Of a DNA stretch of 35,765 nucleotides, positions 15,879 to 24,917 are shown one piece after another (the stretch's first letter is position 1; every line of letters begins with the position of its first letter). This DNA is from DATKDF01 sp035512795. GTDB lineage: Bacteria > Acidobacteriota > Vicinamibacteria > Vicinamibacterales > SCN-69-37. The notes under the pieces are model-generated. The model was not told the DNA's origin. It did not search any database and saw only the letters and a list, made by a program, of their open reading frames with translations. The DNA is taken from contig DATKDF010000110.1 of assembly GCA_035512795.1 (NCBI GenBank), forward strand, positions 1 to 35,765, in the 5' to 3' direction. Made by a program: the position numbers and the translations under genes.

Positions 15879-15884
15879 TATACT
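15879..15884 (+). promoter_or_regulatory. Candidate -10 element before the DUF3500 gene
   Basis: TATACT lies 46 bases before the DUF3500 ATG in the 66-base gap. No good -35 is visible at 16-18 bases (best TGGGCT). A strong ribosome binding site (GGAGGG, about 15918-15923) follows. It would separate this exported group from the arginine run. Confidence 0.35.
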
Positions 15885-15930
15885 GCGGCACCACCTGCGC
15901 GCGGACGCGTTCTCCGGACGGAGGGCTGAC

Positions 15931-16971
15931 ATGCGGCGACTGCTCATCTCGACTGGCCTGCTGGTCTCTGCCGCGGCGATCGTCGTCGCCAGTCAGACCG
16001 CACCCGAGCAGGCCATGGCACGGGCCGCCGGCGCCCTCATCGCGACGCTCGACGAGCCGCAGCGGGCCCGGCTGCTCTGGCCGTTCGACTCCGACGAGCG
16101 CCTGAACTGGCACTTCATCCCGCGCGAACGACAGGGCCTGTCGCTCGAGGACATGAACGAGCGTCAGCGTGAGGCGGCCTTCGCGCTTCTCCGGGCCGGT
16201 CTCAGCCAGAAGGGCTACAGCAAGGCCGAGACGATTCGCAGTCTCGAAGTCGTGCTCGCGGCCACCGGCAGCAGCCTCGTGCGCGATCCGGAGCTGTACT
16301 TCTTCACCCTCTTCGGGGATCCGTCGAGCCCCACATGGGCGTGGCGGTACGAAGGGCATCACCTCTCTCAGAACTGGACCATCGTCAGCGGCCGCGCGAC
16401 CGCGACGACGCCGGCGTTTTTCGGCGCGAGTCCGGCGGAGGTTCGCGCCGGTCCGATGGCCGGTACCCGCGCGCTCGCGGCCGAGGCGGATCTGGCGTGG
16501 AGCCTGCTCGGGACGCTCACGCCGGAGCAACGGCAGCAGGCCGTAACCGCCACGACCGCGCCGCGTGACATCATCACCGGCGCCGAACGGGTGGTGTCGA
16601 TTCTCGACAACGTCGGCCTGGCCGCCGATCGGATGACGCCCGCCCAGCAGGGCACGCTCATGAGCCTGGTCGAAGAGCACGCCTCGTCGCAGTCGCCGGC
16701 GCTTGCGGCCGCGCGGATGGCCCGGGTGCGGTCGGGCGGCCTGACCGCGATTCGATTTGCCTGGATGGGCGCCACGACCCGCGCGGCCGGCGCCGGGTAT
16801 TACTATCGGATCCAGGGCCCGGCGTTTCTCATCGAGTATGACAACACGCAGAACAATGCCAACCACCAGCACATCGTCTGGCGCGACTTCACGGCAGACT
16901 TCGGCCGCGACGTGCTCGGCGACCACTACGCGGCCGACCCTCATGGGCTCGCCGTTCTCATCGATCGCTGA
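15931..16971 (+). CDS. Exported DUF3500 family protein
   Basis: 346 residues with an N-terminal signal peptide (about 1-22, ending VVASQ). The body matches DUF3500. It contains LNWHFIPRERQGLSLEDM (about 54-71), the WRYEGHHLSQNW motif (about 137-148), TPAFFGASPAEV, and a C-terminal IEYDNTQNNANHQHIVWRDF followed by DFGRDVLGDHY. The conserved His, Asp and Trp residues look like a ligand- or metal-binding site, but I know of no established biochemical activity for this family. The start is ATG 15931 with GGAGGG 7 bases upstream. The next gene starts 17 bases later. Confidence 0.8.
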   Translation: MRRLLISTGLLVSAAAIVVASQTAPEQAMARAAGALIATLDEPQRARLLWPFDSDERLNWHFIPRERQGLSLEDMNERQREAAFALLRAGLSQKGYSKAETIRSLEVVLAATGSSLVRDPELYFFTLFGDPSSPTWAWRYEGHHLSQNWTIVSGRATATTPAFFGASPAEVRAGPMAGTRALAAEADLAWSLLGTLTPEQRQQAVTATTAPRDIITGAERVVSILDNVGLAADRMTPAQQGTLMSLVEEHASSQSPALAAARMARVRSGGLTAIRFAWMGATTRAAGAGYYYRIQGPAFLIEYDNTQNNANHQHIVWRDFTADFGRDVLGDHYAADPHGLAVLIDR

Positions 16972-16988
16972 CTCGAGGGGAGGACGTC

Positions 16989-17501
16989 GTGGCTGATCTG
17001 GCGATGCTCGTGCTGCGGGTGGTGCACATCTCTCTGGGCGTCTTCTGGGCCGGGTCGGCGCTGATGGTGGCCGGCTTTCTCGAGCCCACCGTCCGCGCGC
17101 TCGGACCGGACGGTGGCCGGTTCATGCAGCACCTCGTGCAGCAGCAGCAGTTCACACGCTACATGACGATCGCCAGCGCGCTCACGGTCCTGACCGGCCT
17201 GGCGTTTCTCGGGCACGGGATGTCGAGCCAACTGTGGCGTGCGTCGGCCTACGGGCAGGCCATGATGTTTGGCAGCCTGACCGGCGTCGTGGCGCTCGGC
17301 CTGGGGCATGGCATGAGTGCACCCGCTGCTCGGCGGCTGGGCGTGCTGATGGCCGGCATTCAGGCATCCGGGCGCGCGCCGGGTGCCGACGAGCAGCAGC
17401 AGATGCGGCAACTGCAGAATCGCCTCCGCGCCGGTGGCCGCTACTCGGCCGTGTTCATCACGCTCACGGTCATTGCGATGGCCGCCGCGCGACATCTCTA
17501 G
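16989..17501 (+). CDS. Four-helix integral membrane protein
   Basis: 170 residues with four hydrophobic helices at about 5-30, 58-76, 90-110 and 148-168. The first helix contains VVHISLGVFWAGSALMVAGF. The pattern of His residues within helices (H13 in helix 1, H104 in helix 3) resembles DUF2269/CopD-like membrane proteins, in which they can bind haem or metal; this likeness is tentative. A hydrophilic loop rich in Gln and Arg (about 128-147) separates the last two helices. The start is GTG 16989 with GGGGAGG upstream. It sits between DUF3500 and the TonB-dependent receptor, close enough for one transcript. Confidence 0.65.
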   Translation: MADLAMLVLRVVHISLGVFWAGSALMVAGFLEPTVRALGPDGGRFMQHLVQQQQFTRYMTIASALTVLTGLAFLGHGMSSQLWRASAYGQAMMFGSLTGVVALGLGHGMSAPAARRLGVLMAGIQASGRAPGADEQQQMRQLQNRLRAGGRYSAVFITLTVIAMAAARHL

Positions 17502-17505
17502 CCTC

Positions 17506-19992
17506 GTGACCGGGGCGGCTGCTTCCCTCGTCCGGCCTGCGGCGGTCCTCGTCATTGTTCTGGTGCTCGTCGTCGCCGGCCGACTCGACGCGGCCGCGCA
17601 GACAGGAACCGTGCGCGGCGACGTCCGATCGGTTTCCGACGGGCTGCCGCTTGCCGGCGTCGTGATTCGCGCGGTGGCGGTGGGGCATGCCGCGCGCGGA
17701 CGACGCGTCGTGTCGGATCGGCAGGGCGCCTTCGTCGTCACCGGCCTCGCGCCAGGGGCGTGGGAACTCCGGACTGCCTATCGGGGATTCGTGAGGCTCA
17801 CCCGGCTGGTCGAGGTACGGGCCGGCGAGACGGTCGAGACGTTGCTGCAGCTGACGCTGTCGCCGATGCGTGAGGAGCTCAATGTTCCCGGTGGCGATCC
17901 GGCGCTGGCCGATCGCGTGTCGGCGTTGACGGTCGTGCCGGCCCACCTGCTGGATGTGTCGCCCCTCACCGGTGACTCGTTCACGTCGCTCCTGCCGATT
18001 CTGCCGGGTGTCGTGCGTCAGCCGGATGGACGTCTCAGCCTGAACGGCGGCCGGCCCGAGCAGAGCGGGCTGCAGGTGGGTGGCGCCAACGTCACCGATC
18101 CCGTGACCGGCGGCTACGGGATCGACCTTCCGGTCGACGCGGTCGAGTCGGTGACGCGATTCTCGAGCCCGTACCGGGCCGAGTACGGACGCTTCTCGTC
18201 CGGCGTACTGCGGATCGACACGCGCCGGTCCGAGAACGACTGGCGGGTGTCGGTGTCGAGCTTCATGCCGACGCCGCGGCTGCGCGGCGGCCAGATCCAG
18301 GGCCTGTCGAGCTTCAGCCCGCGTTTGCTCGTCGGCGGGGCGATCGTGCGCGATCGGTTGTTTCTGACACAGAGCCTGCAGTACGAGACACGGACCGTGC
18401 GCGTGCCGGCGCTGCCCGAAGGCCAGGACCTGCACAAGCTCGAGCGCATCAGCTCGTTCACGCGAGTCGATGCGACGCTCGCCGACGGGCATACGCTCGT
18501 CGGGACCCTGGCGCTCTTCCCGCGCGAGCGCCGCTTCGTCACGCTCGATACGTTCAATCCCCAGGCGGTGACGCCCGACGTGCAGGAGCGCGGGTACCAG
18601 ATCGACCTCCAGCACCAGTCGGTCATGGGCGAGCAGCTGCTCGTCACCTCTGAGGTCAATCTGCGGCAGTACGACGTGGACGTGCTGCCGCAGGCCGATG
18701 GGCCGATGGTCTTCACGCCCGACGGGCGTCAGGGCAGCTTCTTTCACCGCGACGAGCGCCAGAGCCGCAGTTACCAGTGGATTCAGACTGTGAGCCGGGG
18801 GGTCGACCGGACGTCGGGCACTCACCTGCTCAAGGCCGGCGTCGACGTGCTGCACAGCCGCTACGACGGGGTCGTCACCAATCGGCCGGTCGAGCTCCTC
18901 CGGGCCGACGGCTCGCTCGCCGAGCGCATCGAGTTCCCTGGTGCTGCGCGGGTCAGCACATCGGGGACTGACGTCGCCGTGTTCGTGCAGGATCGCTGGC
19001 GGGTCTCGGACCGCCTGCTCATCGAGGGCGGCCTTCGGCTCGATCGGGATGGGGTGCTCGATCGCTTCACGTGGTCACCACGGGGCTCGGTGACGGTCGG
19101 CCTGCTCGCGAGCGGACGCGGGATCCTGCGCGGCGGTATCGGGATGTTCGCGCGCCGCACGCCGTTGAATATCGGGACGTTCGAAGATCTGTCGGCTCGC
19201 GTCGTGTGGCGGTTTGCCGCCGACGGCGTCAGTGTGTCCGCTCCGGCGGAGATCTTCGTGCACGCGTCGGCGGCTTTCGACGTGCCCCGGAGCGTCGTCT
19301 GGTCGATCGGCTACGACCATCGCCTGACCGAGCGGCTGATCGCCCGCGTCACCCAGCTGCGCCGCGACGGCCGGCACGAGTTCATCGTCCAGCCGGTTCG
19401 TGGCGCCGAGGGGGCAGCCATCGTGCTCTCGTCGGACGGACGATCGGATTACCAGGAAACGGAGCTGACGCTTGCCTACAAGGGCAATGGCGGTCTGGAG
19501 GCGGTGGCCAGCTACCTCCGTGCGCGCGCCGACGGTGACTTCAACCACTTCGACCGGTTCTTCGGCGACCTGCCGACGCCCATCATCCGGGCCAATGCGC
19601 GCGGGCCGTTCGACATCGACGTGCCGCGCCGCCTGCTCCTCCGCGGCTCGTTTCCGCTCAGCGGCGGCCGCTGGATCGTGGCGCCGCTCGTCGAGATCCG
19701 GAGCGGCTTTCCGTACTCGGCGGTGGACGAGGACTACGAGTTCGAAGGCACGCCGAACGCGGCCGGCCGGTTTCCGGTACTGGCCACCGTCGATCTCGCC
19801 CTGAGCCGGCGGCTCACGATCAAAGGCAAGGACATCCTCGTCGGTGTCCGCGGCTACAACGTCCTCAACCGGTTCACGCCGCGCGACGTGCAGCAGAACC
19901 TGACGTCGCCGGCGTTCGGGTCGTTCTACAACGGCATCGAGCGCCGGTTCGGCTTCGTGCTGCAGTTGAATGCGCCGGCCGGTGGTACGTGA
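17506..19992 (+). CDS. TonB-dependent receptor-like outer-membrane protein
   Basis: 828 residues from GTG 17506, four bases after the previous stop; this start gives a clean signal peptide (1-32, ending DAAAQ). Domains in order are a carboxypeptidase-regulatory-like beta-sandwich (about 35-125: GTVRGDVRSVSDGLPLAG, FVVTGLAPGAWELRT), a plug domain (about 150-245: LLPILPGVVRQPDGRLSLNGG, ALQVGG-type strand, VDAVESVTRFSSPY), and a long beta-barrel ending in aromatic-rich strands (GIERRFGFVLQLN). No clear TonB box is visible. Such Oar-like receptors are abundant in Acidobacteriota and take up large substrates or bind extracellular polymers; the ligand cannot be predicted. The ribosome binding site is weak, so the exact start is uncertain. 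Confidence 0.85.
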   Translation: MTGAAASLVRPAAVLVIVLVLVVAGRLDAAAQTGTVRGDVRSVSDGLPLAGVVIRAVAVGHAARGRRVVSDRQGAFVVTGLAPGAWELRTAYRGFVRLTRLVEVRAGETVETLLQLTLSPMREELNVPGGDPALADRVSALTVVPAHLLDVSPLTGDSFTSLLPILPGVVRQPDGRLSLNGGRPEQSGLQVGGANVTDPVTGGYGIDLPVDAVESVTRFSSPYRAEYGRFSSGVLRIDTRRSENDWRVSVSSFMPTPRLRGGQIQGLSSFSPRLLVGGAIVRDRLFLTQSLQYETRTVRVPALPEGQDLHKLERISSFTRVDATLADGHTLVGTLALFPRERRFVTLDTFNPQAVTPDVQERGYQIDLQHQSVMGEQLLVTSEVNLRQYDVDVLPQADGPMVFTPDGRQGSFFHRDERQSRSYQWIQTVSRGVDRTSGTHLLKAGVDVLHSRYDGVVTNRPVELLRADGSLAERIEFPGAARVSTSGTDVAVFVQDRWRVSDRLLIEGGLRLDRDGVLDRFTWSPRGSVTVGLLASGRGILRGGIGMFARRTPLNIGTFEDLSARVVWRFAADGVSVSAPAEIFVHASAAFDVPRSVVWSIGYDHRLTERLIARVTQLRRDGRHEFIVQPVRGAEGAAIVLSSDGRSDYQETELTLAYKGNGGLEAVASYLRARADGDFNHFDRFFGDLPTPIIRANARGPFDIDVPRRLLLRGSFPLSGGRWIVAPLVEIRSGFPYSAVDEDYEFEGTPNAAGRFPVLATVDLALSRRLTIKGKDILVGVRGYNVLNRFTPRDVQQNLTSPAFGSFYNGIERRFGFVLQLNAPAGGT

Positions 19993-19999
19993 GGTGATC

Positions 20000-20275
20000 G
20001 TGACAGCGGTCGCCGGCGGGCTCTACGTGTTGACGATGGCCGTGGGCCTTGTGGCCGAAATCGGACGGATCGGCTTCGGCCGCCTGCATCACGTGCTGTA
20101 TTTCGCGACGTTTGCGGCGGCACTGGCCGCTGCCTGGATGGAGTTTCACCCGGGCCTGCTCGTGACCATCGCGGCGCTCGCCGGCATGCCCGTCACACGG
20201 CCCCGGACGATCTGGCATCCGGCGCTTGCCGCGTGCGGGCTCGTCGGCTATGTTGCCGTGGTAGCCCTCCCGTAA
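20000..20275 (+). CDS. Small membrane protein, three predicted helices
   Basis: 91 residues from GTG 20000, with GAGG at 19991-19994. Upstream in-frame starts exist (ATG 19970 would overlap the receptor gene by 23 bases). Hydrophobic segments lie at about 3-20, 28-45 and 48-62/70-90. There is no recognisable family motif. It follows the receptor stop by 7 bases and precedes the nitroreductase gene by 5, so it links the receptor run and the PKS trio in one likely transcript. Function unknown. Confidence 0.55.
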   Translation: MTAVAGGLYVLTMAVGLVAEIGRIGFGRLHHVLYFATFAAALAAAWMEFHPGLLVTIAALAGMPVTRPRTIWHPALAACGLVGYVAVVALP

Positions 20276-20280
20276 CAGCC

Positions 20281-21078
20281 ATGACACTCGAAGAAACGCT
20301 TCGCCGCCGTTCGACCACGAACGGCCCGTTCCTCCCCGACCCGGTGTCGCTCGAACATCAGCATCGCCTCGTCGAAGCGGCGTCACGGGCGCCGAGTCAC
20401 TTCAATTCGCAGCCGTGGCGCTTCATCCTGATCACCGATGAGGCCGTGCGGTCGAAGATCTCCGAGATCGCCGGCCGCACCATGCACGACCTGCTGGCCA
20501 GTGGCGGCTTCTTCTCGCGCTACAAGAAGTACTTCCGCTTCTCGCGTAAGGAGATGGACGACCGCCGCGATGGCATCCTGATCGACCAGATGCCGGCGCC
20601 GGTCAAGCCCTTCGTCAAGTCCGTGTTTTCCGAGACCGGGCAGAAGGTGCTCAACACGATTGGCGTGCCGAGGACGCTCGCCGAAGACAACCGCAAGCTC
20701 GTCGCCGGCAGCCCGCTGCTCCTGGCCGCGCTCCTCGCGAAGGACGAGTACCGCCCGCAGGAGCTCTCCGGCTTTTACAGCCTGCTCGGCATCGGGATGG
20801 CCATCGAGAACATCTGGCTGACGACGGTCGAGCTCGGCATGGGCATCCAGTTCGTCTCGACGCCGATGGAGTTTCCCGAAGCCTGGCGCGAGGTCAAGGC
20901 GCTCCTGCGCGTGCCCGACGATCTCGAGCTCATCGCCGTCTACCGGCTGGGTTACCTGCCGGCCGACCGCCCGCGGCCGCGCATCGACTGGACAAGCTCC
21001 CACCGGAAGCGGCTGTCGCAGTACGTGTTTCGCAATGACTGCTCGCAGCCCGAGCCGGATCGCGAGCCGGTCACATGA
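20281..21078 (+). CDS. Nitroreductase-family flavoprotein
   Basis: 265 residues from ATG 20281. The N-terminal motif RRRSTTNGPF (8-17) and APSHFNSQPWRFIL (37-50) are the FMN-phosphate and flavin-contact segments of the nitroreductase fold. A second half (about 155-235) carries the GIGMAIENIWLTTVELGMGIQF helix that lines the active site. An unusual insertion (about 70-135) rich in Lys, Phe and Arg sits between them. Members reduce quinones, nitro groups or enones with NAD(P)H. The stop overlaps the polyketide synthase start (ATGA), so the two are coupled. I infer a redox step on the polyketide product or its precursor. Confidence 0.8.
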   Translation: MTLEETLRRRSTTNGPFLPDPVSLEHQHRLVEAASRAPSHFNSQPWRFILITDEAVRSKISEIAGRTMHDLLASGGFFSRYKKYFRFSRKEMDDRRDGILIDQMPAPVKPFVKSVFSETGQKVLNTIGVPRTLAEDNRKLVAGSPLLLAALLAKDEYRPQELSGFYSLLGIGMAIENIWLTTVELGMGIQFVSTPMEFPEAWREVKALLRVPDDLELIAVYRLGYLPADRPRPRIDWTSSHRKRLSQYVFRNDCSQPEPDREPVT

Positions 21079-22115
21079 CGGTCCACGTGGCCGGCATCGC
21101 GACGGCCGTGCCGGCCTGCATCCTGCCACAGGCGAACGCGCGGGCGTTCGCGCGCGGGTTCTTCGCTGACAGTTTCGACGACATCGACCGCCTGCTGGCG
21201 GCCTTCGATCACACGGGCATCGAGCGGCGGTACCTGGCGCGGCCGCTCGAGTGGTACCGGGAGCCGCGCTCATTTCCCGAGAAGAACGCCGTGTACCGCG
21301 AGGCGGCGCTCGAGCTCGGCGAACGCGCCAGCCGGGGCGCGCTCACCTCGGCGGGTGTCAAGCCCGGCGACATCGGGGCGCTCCTGTTCGTGTCGACGAC
21401 GGGGCTCTCGACGCCGAGCCTCGACAGCCACCTGATCCAGCGGCTCGGCCTGCCGGCCACGACCGTTCGCCTGCCGGTCTGGGGACTCGGCTGCGCCGGC
21501 GGCGCCGCCGGCCTGGCCCGCGCGGCCAATCTCGCCGTGGCGCTCGGGGCGCCGGTCCTGCTCGTGGCGGTCGAGATCTGCAGCTCGACCTTCGTCCACA
21601 GTGACCGCAGCAAGGCGAACCTCATCGCGACGGCACTGTTCGGCGACGGTGCCGCGGCCGTCGTCGTCACGCCGGGCAGCGGTGGGGCCGAGGTGCTCTC
21701 GGGCCACAGTCATCTGGTCGAGGCGAGCGAGGACGTCATGGGCTGGACCCTCGCCGACGAGGGGCTTCAGGTCGTCTTCTCGCGCGACATTCCGCAGATC
21801 GTGCGCGGCCTGGCCGGCGACGTCGCGGCCGCGGCGGCCCGGCGCGCGGGCGTGCAGCCGGCCGACGTCTCGCGGTTCATCTTTCATCCGGGCGGCGCGA
21901 AGGTGCTCGCGGCGTATCGCGAGACGTTCGGCCTCACGACTGACGGTCTGCGCCATGCGGCCAGCGTGTTGGCCGACTACGGCAACATGTCGAGCCCGAG
22001 TGTGCTGTTCGTCCTCGAACGGTTCCTCGCAGCCGAGCCGCGGTCGGGCGAGCCGGCGCTGCTCCTGGCGCTCGGGCCGGGGTTTTCGGCCGAGTCGGTC
22101 GTCCTGCGCTGGTGA
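21075..22115 (+). CDS. Type III polyketide synthase (chalcone/stilbene synthase family)
   Basis: 346 residues. It would condense a CoA starter, probably a long-chain acyl-CoA, with malonyl-CoA to give alkylpyrones or alkylresorcinols. The catalytic triad is in place: Cys140 in WGLGCAGGAAG, His271 in FHPGGAKVL and Asn304 in YGNMSSPSVLFVL. The C-terminal GPGFSAE (342-residue region) is the family's GFGPG-like loop. The sequence resembles bacterial BpsA/ArsB-type enzymes more than plant ones. The ATG overlaps the nitroreductase stop, and the stop overlaps the methyltransferase start. Starter and product cannot be read from sequence alone. Confidence 0.9.
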   Translation: MTVHVAGIATAVPACILPQANARAFARGFFADSFDDIDRLLAAFDHTGIERRYLARPLEWYREPRSFPEKNAVYREAALELGERASRGALTSAGVKPGDIGALLFVSTTGLSTPSLDSHLIQRLGLPATTVRLPVWGLGCAGGAAGLARAANLAVALGAPVLLVAVEICSSTFVHSDRSKANLIATALFGDGAAAVVVTPGSGGAEVLSGHSHLVEASEDVMGWTLADEGLQVVFSRDIPQIVRGLAGDVAAAAARRAGVQPADVSRFIFHPGGAKVLAAYRETFGLTTDGLRHAASVLADYGNMSSPSVLFVLERFLAAEPRSGEPALLLALGPGFSAESVVLRW

Positions 22116-22651
22116 CGATGACGCCGGCCGCGGTGATGCTCGTCGCGCTCTCCGTGGCGGTCGTCGTTCAGCGCCTCGCCGAGCTGCGCCTGGCCACGCG
22201 GAACGCGCGCTGGGCTCGCGCCGAGGGCGCGGTCGAGCACGGCGCCGGCCACTACCCCGCGTTCGTCGTGCTGCATACGGCCTGGCTCGCCGGATGGATT
22301 GCGGAGGGTTGGACCCGCGGGCCGTCGCTCACGCCGGCCTGGCCGCTCTGGCTCGCCGGCTTCGTGTTCGCCGAGGGATTGCGCTACTGGGCGATCGCGG
22401 CGCTCGGCCGACGCTGGAATACCCGCATCCTCGTCATTCCCGGCCGGCCGCTCGTCTCGTCCGGACCGTACCGCCTCCTGTCGCATCCGAACTACGTCGC
22501 GGTCGCGATCGAACTCGTGTCGGTGCCGATGGTGTTCGGCGCGTGGCTCACGGCCGCGATCGCGACGATGGCCAACGCCGCACTCCTGCTGTTCGTCAGG
22601 ATTCCGGCGGAGGAACGGGCGCTTCGTGCGAGCGCCCCAAGCCGTACGTAA
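22112..22651 (+). CDS. Isoprenylcysteine carboxyl methyltransferase-like membrane methyltransferase (BpsB type)
   Basis: 179 residues, with GTG 22112 overlapping the PKS stop by four bases (ATG 22118 is an alternative). There are four to five membrane helices. The C-terminal SAM-binding motif GPYRLLSHPNYVAV is followed by IELVSVP, diagnostic of the ICMT/phospholipid methyltransferase family. In Bacillus subtilis the analogous bpsB follows bpsA and O-methylates its alkylpyrones; the same arrangement here strongly suggests product O-methylation in the membrane. The last 56 bases overlap the end of the opposing transporter gene. Confidence 0.85.
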   Translation: MTMTPAAVMLVALSVAVVVQRLAELRLATRNARWARAEGAVEHGAGHYPAFVVLHTAWLAGWIAEGWTRGPSLTPAWPLWLAGFVFAEGLRYWAIAALGRRWNTRILVIPGRPLVSSGPYRLLSHPNYVAVAIELVSVPMVFGAWLTAAIATMANAALLLFVRIPAEERALRASAPSRT

Positions 22652-24893
22652 GGCCGAACACGACCAGTAGTGCCGGCAACAGCAGCAGATCGCTCACGAG
22701 CGCGGTCAGCATCACGACGCCGCCGAGCAGGCCGAGCAGGGCGAGCGGGGGAAACGACGACAGCAGGTTCAGCGCGAGCCCTGCGCCGATGACGATGGTG
22801 GTAATCGCGACGGCGCGACCACTTCGGGTCAGCGCCGTCGCGATGGCCACCGGCAGGTCGTCGCCGGCCTGCACGCGTTCCCGAATCCTGACGAGCACAT
22901 GGATGGTGTCGTCCACCGCGATGCCGACCCCAAACGCCAGAATCGTGCCCGAGAGCGGATCGAGATCCAGTCCGAGGACGCCCAGCGTGCCGTAGCCGGC
23001 CAGGACGGGCAGGGCGTTGGCGACGAGGGCCACGAGCGTGACGGGCAGGCTCCGGAAGAGTGCACCGAACATGGCCGCGATGACGGCAAACTGCAGCAGC
23101 AGGCTCTGCTGGATCGCCGACCCGATCGCGTTGACGCCGCGATAGGCCAAGAGTGTCGTCCCCGTCACGGTCGGCTGGATGCCGACCGGCGCGAACGTGG
23201 CGGTGGCTTCGTCCTGCACGTGCGTGGCAAACGCCGCAAATGCGCGGCCGCCGCCCTCGGCGACGCGGATGCTGACCCGGGCACGGCCACGATCGGGCGA
23301 GACCATCCGCGCCGGGTCGACCTCATCGGCCAGCCGGTCGTAGGCCGTGCCAATCGCCTCGGGTGAGCCGAGCACGAGGCCCGTGGCCGCGGCAATGAAC
23401 TCGAGGCTGCGGCCGGGTCCGAGGACGGCCCGGACGCCCGGCTCGGTCATCGCCCAATCCTCGAAGGCCGCCGTCGCGTTCACGACGGCCGGTCGAAGGA
23501 ACGCGCCCTCGTCGCCTTCGAGTTCGACCTCGAGCGACAGAGTGCCGCCCAGGGACGAGTCGAGCACCGCGCCCGCCTCGCGCACCGGATGGTCCGCGCG
23601 AAGCAGGCCGGACAAGCGGTTGTCGACCGTCACCCGCGAACCGGCGGCGACAAGCGCGACCGTTACGAGCATTGCGACGGCCACCACGAGAGCCGGCCGG
23701 CGCGTCGACAGCCGCGCCATCGCCGACAGCCATGGCCGTTGACCGTCTGGTGACGGCAGGGCGTGCGACACGCGGAGGCAGACGGGTATGAGCACGAAGA
23801 CCGTTGCATAAGCGGCACCCATGCCGGCCGCCGCGAACAGCCCGAAGCGTCCGAGCATCGGGGGGCTGCCGATCGCGAGTGACAGGAACGCCATCGCCGT
23901 CGTGGCCGTGGCCAGTGTGCAGGCGAGGCCGGCGTGTTCGACGGCCAGCAGCACGGCTTCCCGAGCGTCGTGCCGCCGCCGTTCCTCGTGATAGCGCGCG
24001 AGCAGGTGCACGGCGTCGGAGAGCGCCAGCACGGGAATCAGGGTGAAATACGCTTGATTGAGGAGGCCGATGGGCTCGCCCGTCCACCCCATCACGCCGA
24101 GGAGAAGGACGAGCGGCAGGAGGGCCGCGGCACCTGGGATCAGCACGCCGTGGAGCCGCCGGAAGAACCAGAAGAGCGACAGGCCAACCACGAGCAGCGA
24201 GGCCGGCACGAGCACGATCTGGTCGCCGCGCGTGAGCGGGACGAAACTCGCTCGGACGGCCGGCACGCCGGCCATCTCGAAGGCGAGCCCCTCGACGCCT
24301 GCGAAGTCGTCCAGAACCGATGCGAGCCGCTCGACAACGGGCAGGAGCGCGGCCGGATCATCGGACGAGATCGCCAGCTCGACGACGACGGCTGCAGACC
24401 GGGCGTCGGTCGACAGGAGCAGCGGCACGAACGGCAGCCGGGCCAGGAGTTCGTCGCGAGTCATCGGCCCCGCCGGATCGAGTGGCGGCAGGGCCCAGAC
24501 CGGTTGGGCCCGATCGAACGGCTCGCCCGGCGGCGCGACGCGCTGCGTGGCCACCGAACTGACGTCACGCACGGCCGGCACCTGGCCGAGCGCTTCGGCG
24601 AGCCGGCCGATGGTCTCGATGCGATTCCTGGTGAGGAGGTCGCCCTCGTTTGCCCGGACGACGACCATCAGCACGTTGTCGTCTGGTCCCCAGCGATCGG
24701 CGAACCGGTGGAGCTCGGACGCCGCGTCGCCACTCGCGTAGAAGCTGGCTGACGAGAAGTCGATGCGGAGGCCCGTCGCGCCCCAGCCGCCGAGCACCAC
24801 CAGACCGGCGACGAGCGCGGCGGCGGCGCTGGGGTGGTCCCAGGCGAGGCCGCCGATTCGGCGAAGCGTGATCCTGACGACGCGTTCGATCAC
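22596..24893 (-). CDS. RND-superfamily transporter of the MMPL / hopanoid-exporter type
   Basis: 765 residues with an internally duplicated architecture. TM1 (about 24-40) is followed by an extracytoplasmic loop and five helices at about 225-375, with SDAVHLLARY at 292-301. TM7 (about 400-417) is followed by a second loop and five helices (about 595-750), with AVDDTIHVLVR near 665. The Asp-His containing motifs in the fourth helix of each half are the expected proton-relay sites. MMPL and HpnN-like members export lipids. It starts 24 bases after the kinase gene, and its end overlaps the methyltransferase gene on the other strand. I infer a lipid or lipophilic-product exporter; the cargo could be the polyketide lipid made by the facing cluster. 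Confidence 0.85.
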   Translation of the reverse strand: MIERVVRITLRRIGGLAWDHPSAAAALVAGLVVLGGWGATGLRIDFSSASFYASGDAASELHRFADRWGPDDNVLMVVVRANEGDLLTRNRIETIGRLAEALGQVPAVRDVSSVATQRVAPPGEPFDRAQPVWALPPLDPAGPMTRDELLARLPFVPLLLSTDARSAAVVVELAISSDDPAALLPVVERLASVLDDFAGVEGLAFEMAGVPAVRASFVPLTRGDQIVLVPASLLVVGLSLFWFFRRLHGVLIPGAAALLPLVLLLGVMGWTGEPIGLLNQAYFTLIPVLALSDAVHLLARYHEERRRHDAREAVLLAVEHAGLACTLATATTAMAFLSLAIGSPPMLGRFGLFAAAGMGAAYATVFVLIPVCLRVSHALPSPDGQRPWLSAMARLSTRRPALVVAVAMLVTVALVAAGSRVTVDNRLSGLLRADHPVREAGAVLDSSLGGTLSLEVELEGDEGAFLRPAVVNATAAFEDWAMTEPGVRAVLGPGRSLEFIAAATGLVLGSPEAIGTAYDRLADEVDPARMVSPDRGRARVSIRVAEGGGRAFAAFATHVQDEATATFAPVGIQPTVTGTTLLAYRGVNAIGSAIQQSLLLQFAVIAAMFGALFRSLPVTLVALVANALPVLAGYGTLGVLGLDLDPLSGTILAFGVGIAVDDTIHVLVRIRERVQAGDDLPVAIATALTRSGRAVAITTIVIGAGLALNLLSSFPPLALLGLLGGVVMLTALVSDLLLLPALLVVFGLTYGLGRSHEAPVPPPES

Positions 24894-24917
24894 GGGTACA
24901 CCCGCCGGCCCTGGGGG

